Of a stretch of 64,000 nucleotides of DNA, positions 61,807-64,000 are shown in pieces. Origin of the DNA: Brevibacterium sp. S111 (GTDB taxonomy: Bacteria; Actinomycetota; Actinomycetes; Actinomycetales; Brevibacteriaceae); the NCBI RefSeq assembly GCF_004745075.1, contig NZ_RHFH01000008.1, forward strand, positions 62,001-126,000. Direction: 5' to 3'. Below the pieces are notes generated by a model, which had not been told where the DNA came from, did not search any database, and saw only the letters and a program-made list of their open reading frames with translations. How positions within the stretch are numbered: position 1 is the first letter of the stretch; every line of letters begins with the position of its first letter. The position numbers and the translations under genes are program-made.

Positions 61807-62940
61807 TCAGACCACCGAGCCAGTCTGGTAGGGCGAGACGGTGACGTCGACGCGCTGGAATTCCTTGAGGTCGAGGTAGCCGGTGGTGGCCAGAGCGCGG
61901 CGCAGGGCACCGGCGAGGTTGAGTTCGCCGATCGCGGTGCGGCCGGGCCCGAAGAGCACCTGCTCGAGGCTGCCGACGGTGCCGAGTTCGACCCGGTGAC
62001 CGCGCGGCAGGTCCGGGTGGTGGGCTTCGGCACCCCAGTGCATGCCGCGCCCAGGAGCCTCGGTGGCTCGGGCCAGAGCGGTGCCGAGCATGACGGCATC
62101 GGCGCCGACGCCGAAGGCCTTGACGATCTCACCGCTGGTGCCCAGCCCGCCGTCGGCGATGACGTGGACGTAGCGTCCGCCGGATTCGTCCATGTAGTCG
62201 CGGCGGGCGGCATGGACGTCGGCGACAGCGGTGGCCATCGGGGCGTGGATGCCCAGGGTCTTGCGGGTCGTGGCCGCCGCTCCCCCGCCGAAGCCGACGA
62301 GGACGCCGGCGGCACCGGTGCGCATGAGGTGCAGGGCCGCGGTGTAGGTGGCGGCACCGCCGACGATGACGGGCACATCGAGTTCGTAGATGAACTGCTT
62401 GAGGTTGAGCGGTTCGGTGTGGGTCGAGACGTGCTCGGCCGACACCGTGGTGCCGCGGATGACGAAGATGTCGACACCGGCATCGACGACGGTCTTGTAG
62501 AACTCCTGCGTCCGCTGCGGGGTGAGCGCTCCGGCGACGGTGACTCCGGCCTCACGGATCTGCTCGAGGCGGGCGGTGATGAGTTCGGCCTGGATGGGTG
62601 CGGAGTAGAGCTCCTGCATCCGAGAGGTCGCCATTTCGCTGGGCAGCTGGGCGATCTCGGCCAGCAGCGGGGTGGGATCCTCGTACCGGGTCCACAGTCC
62701 CTCGAGGTCGAGCACACCGAGTCCGCCGAACTTGCCCAGGGCGATGACGGTCTCCGGCGACATCGCCGAATCCATGGGGGCGCCGATGAAGGGCAGGTCG
62801 AACTGGTAGGCATCGATCTGCCAGCTCAGAGACACGTCTTCGGGGTCGCGGGTGCGCCGAGCGGGGACGATGGCGATGTCGTCGAGCGAATAGGCGCGAC
62901 GGCCGCGCTTGCCTTTGCCGATTTCGATTTCAGAACTCAC
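61807..62940 (-). CDS. guaB3: GuaB3-family IMP dehydrogenase-related protein
   Basis: A 377 aa TIM-barrel protein of the IMP dehydrogenase/GMP reductase superfamily without CBS domains. Family blocks: YSLDDIAIVPARRTRDPEDV, LPFIGAPMDSAMSPET, GVLVGFGGGAAATTR, RYVHVIADGGLGTSGEIV and RATEAPGRGMHWG. In true IMPDH the loop carries the catalytic Cys (GSICTTR); here the equivalent is GGAAATTR with no Cys. Relatives have been linked to purine salvage or GMP reductase activity, which cannot be confirmed here. The start is GTG at 62940, with TAGGCT six bases upstream (leaderless). It precedes SURF1 on the strand. Confidence 0.9.
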   Translation of the reverse strand: MSSEIEIGKGKRGRRAYSLDDIAIVPARRTRDPEDVSLSWQIDAYQFDLPFIGAPMDSAMSPETVIALGKFGGLGVLDLEGLWTRYEDPTPLLAEIAQLPSEMATSRMQELYSAPIQAELITARLEQIREAGVTVAGALTPQRTQEFYKTVVDAGVDIFVIRGTTVSAEHVSTHTEPLNLKQFIYELDVPVIVGGAATYTAALHLMRTGAAGVLVGFGGGAAATTRKTLGIHAPMATAVADVHAARRDYMDESGGRYVHVIADGGLGTSGEIVKAFGVGADAVMLGTALARATEAPGRGMHWGAEAHHPDLPRGHRVELGTVGSLEQVLFGPGRTAIGELNLAGALRRALATTGYLDLKEFQRVDVTVSPYQTGSVV

Positions 62941-62946
62941 GCCAAC

Positions 62947-62952
62947 AGCCTA
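62947..62952 (-). promoter_or_regulatory. Leaderless -10 box for guaB3
   Basis: TAGGCT on the minus strand ends six bases before the GTG at 62940. Confidence 0.55.
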
Positions 62953-63018
62953 TCCCACCACCCTCTGCGCCAGGTCTCAGCCCACTATGAGGAACGCAGC
63001 GTCTCCCTCCCAGAACTA

Positions 63019-63068
63019 CCTGACGACGGCTCAGCAACCTCGCGCCAAGTTGCTGGGCCGCCGTCAGG
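63019..63068. repeat. Imperfect 22-bp inverted repeat beside the IS110 gene
   Basis: CCTGACGACGGCTCAGCAAC pairs imperfectly with GTTGCTGGGCCGCCGTCAGG. It lies between guaB3 and the transposase stop, so it could be the end or target of the IS110 element or its terminator. Confidence 0.5.
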
Positions 63069-63083
63069 ATCCTTCTATGTCTG

Positions 63084-64000
63084 TCAAGCGGCTTGGCCGA
63101 TCGAGTTCGTGGCCTCGAGAATGCGATACACAGAACGGGCCAAGTGACGCTTCATGCACCGGATGGTCTCCTTCTTCGTCTTCCCCTCGCCAAGCCGTTT
63201 AGCCATGTATGCCTGGGACCTCTTCTGGTGAGAAAGCCGCGTGATGGCCACCATGTACAACGCAGAATTCAACCGACGATCACCACTGCGATTAAGCCGG
63301 AACCTCACCACATTCCCCGACGACGCCGGTATCGGGCTGACCCCCGCCAGCTTCGCAAACGCAGCCTCTGAACGCACCCGCCCAGGATGCGACCACGCCA
63401 GGTAGAACACAGCCGCGGTGATCGGACCAAACCCCGGCTCAGCCAGCAACACCGCAGCCGGGCTGTCCTTGACCAAAGCTTCGATCCGGGTGGCGTAGTC
63501 CTTGATATCGGCATCGACTTCGACGACGCGTTTGGCTAACCGAATCGCTTCCCGACGAGCCTCGGTAAGTGCCACAGACTCGTTCCTGATCCGCCACTTC
63601 GCAACCGCGTGGATCTTGACGACCGACAGTTTCCGACGCGCATCCATACCGAGGTCATGAGTACGCAACAGCGCGGTGAGCGCATTGACAGTCCGGGTCT
63701 TCTCCCGGGTCATGGACTCCCGCGCCTTGACCAGGACCTGCAGTCCCTGACGCGGCCCATCAGCCTGTCGGGGGAACCGCAGCCGCGACTCATCCATCGA
63801 CAGGACCGTGCCAGCGATCCGTCGGGCATCGATCCGGTCATCCTTGCCCGTGGCATGCCGGTCACGAGCATTCATGCTGGCGGCCTCGGCGACTGTGTAC
63901 CCGTTGTCGGCAACATGGTCGGCAAGGATCGCCCCGTAAGTGCCGATACCCTCGATCACCCACAGGGTGTCGAGGTCCCCGCCGGTACGGCGACCGGCCC
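63084..64000 (-). CDS. IS110-family transposase, 5' partial
   Basis: Frame stays open to the right edge of the window, so the start is outside. The visible part shows the DEDD/RuvC-like middle (VIEGIGTYG, NARDRHATGKDDRIDARRIA), the linking helices, and the C-terminal Transposase_20 domain (LLAEPGFGPITAAVFYLAW, LAGVSPIPASSGNVVRFRLN, LNSALYMVAITRL). IS110 elements move through a circular form without terminal inverted repeats. A GTG at 63959 gives a truncated 291 aa version and should not be taken as the start. The stop lies 144 bp from the guaB3 start. Confidence 0.9.
   Translation of the reverse strand, partial: AGRRTGGDLDTLWVIEGIGTYGAILADHVADNGYTVAEAASMNARDRHATGKDDRIDARRIAGTVLSMDESRLRFPRQADGPRQGLQVLVKARESMTREKTRTVNALTALLRTHDLGMDARRKLSVVKIHAVAKWRIRNESVALTEARREAIRLAKRVVEVDADIKDYATRIEALVKDSPAAVLLAEPGFGPITAAVFYLAWSHPGRVRSEAAFAKLAGVSPIPASSGNVVRFRLNRSGDRRLNSALYMVAITRLSHQKRSQAYMAKRLGEGKTKKETIRCMKRHLARSVYRILEATNSIGQAA

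Overview
The window is 64 kb of high-GC chromosomal DNA from an actinobacterium. The HtaA-type heme proteins, GuaB3, an MgtA-type mannosyltransferase, sortase LPRTG anchors and the gene order point to the Micrococcales, most probably Brevibacterium or a close relative. The genus is inferred, not proven. No rRNA, tRNA or CRISPR array was seen.

The minus strand carries a housekeeping backbone typical of actinobacteria. Read from high to low coordinates it is guaB3 - SURF1 - DUF3817 - guaA, a biotin ECF transporter (bioY-ecfA-ecfT), lemA-like - truA, rplM - rpsI - glmM, glmS - acpS, nnrE/nnrD - alr - tsaE - tsaB - rimI and finally tsaD. These genes cover translation, tRNA t6A modification, amino-sugar and cell-wall precursors, NAD(P)HX repair, GMP synthesis and biotin uptake. 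Accessory blocks, many on the plus strand, are set between backbone groups.

Accessory regions from left to right are as follows. At 1-4.8 kb there is a sugar or polyol operon (SorC regulator, xylulokinase, sugar ABC ATPase) followed by a YbdK-type carboxylate-amine ligase. At 4.97-5.67 kb, repeat clusters like transposon ends flank one small unknown gene. At 9.0-19.0 kb lies a heme-acquisition island: an HtaA surface protein, an unknown surface protein, HmuV, HmuU, an HmuT that has lost its 5' end, a second large LPRTG-anchored HtaA protein and the heme oxygenase HmuO. At 26.2-30.7 kb there is a two-component system, with its response regulator split by a one-base frameshift, and a BcrA-type ABC exporter with two permeases. 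At 34.7-41.4 kb there is an ABC exporter, a SARP regulator, a berberine-bridge-type FAD oxidase and an AbiEi/DUF559-like protein lying between two related long hairpins. At 44.5-49.5 kb, two adjacent paralogous giant membrane proteins of unknown function are followed by an LPRTG-anchored 5'-nucleotidase. At 63.1 kb an IS110-family transposase runs off the right edge.

Two genome-scale signals stand out. Eleven genes carry a TANNNT-like -10 box whose last base is 6 or 7 nt from the start codon, the layout of leaderless transcripts. A GC-rich word, CCGAGG(C/T)GG, recurs far more often on both strands than I would expect. The best candidates for unusual biology are the rearranged heme island, the paired membrane proteins, the hairpin-bracketed nuclease-like gene and the repeat-bracketed small gene.
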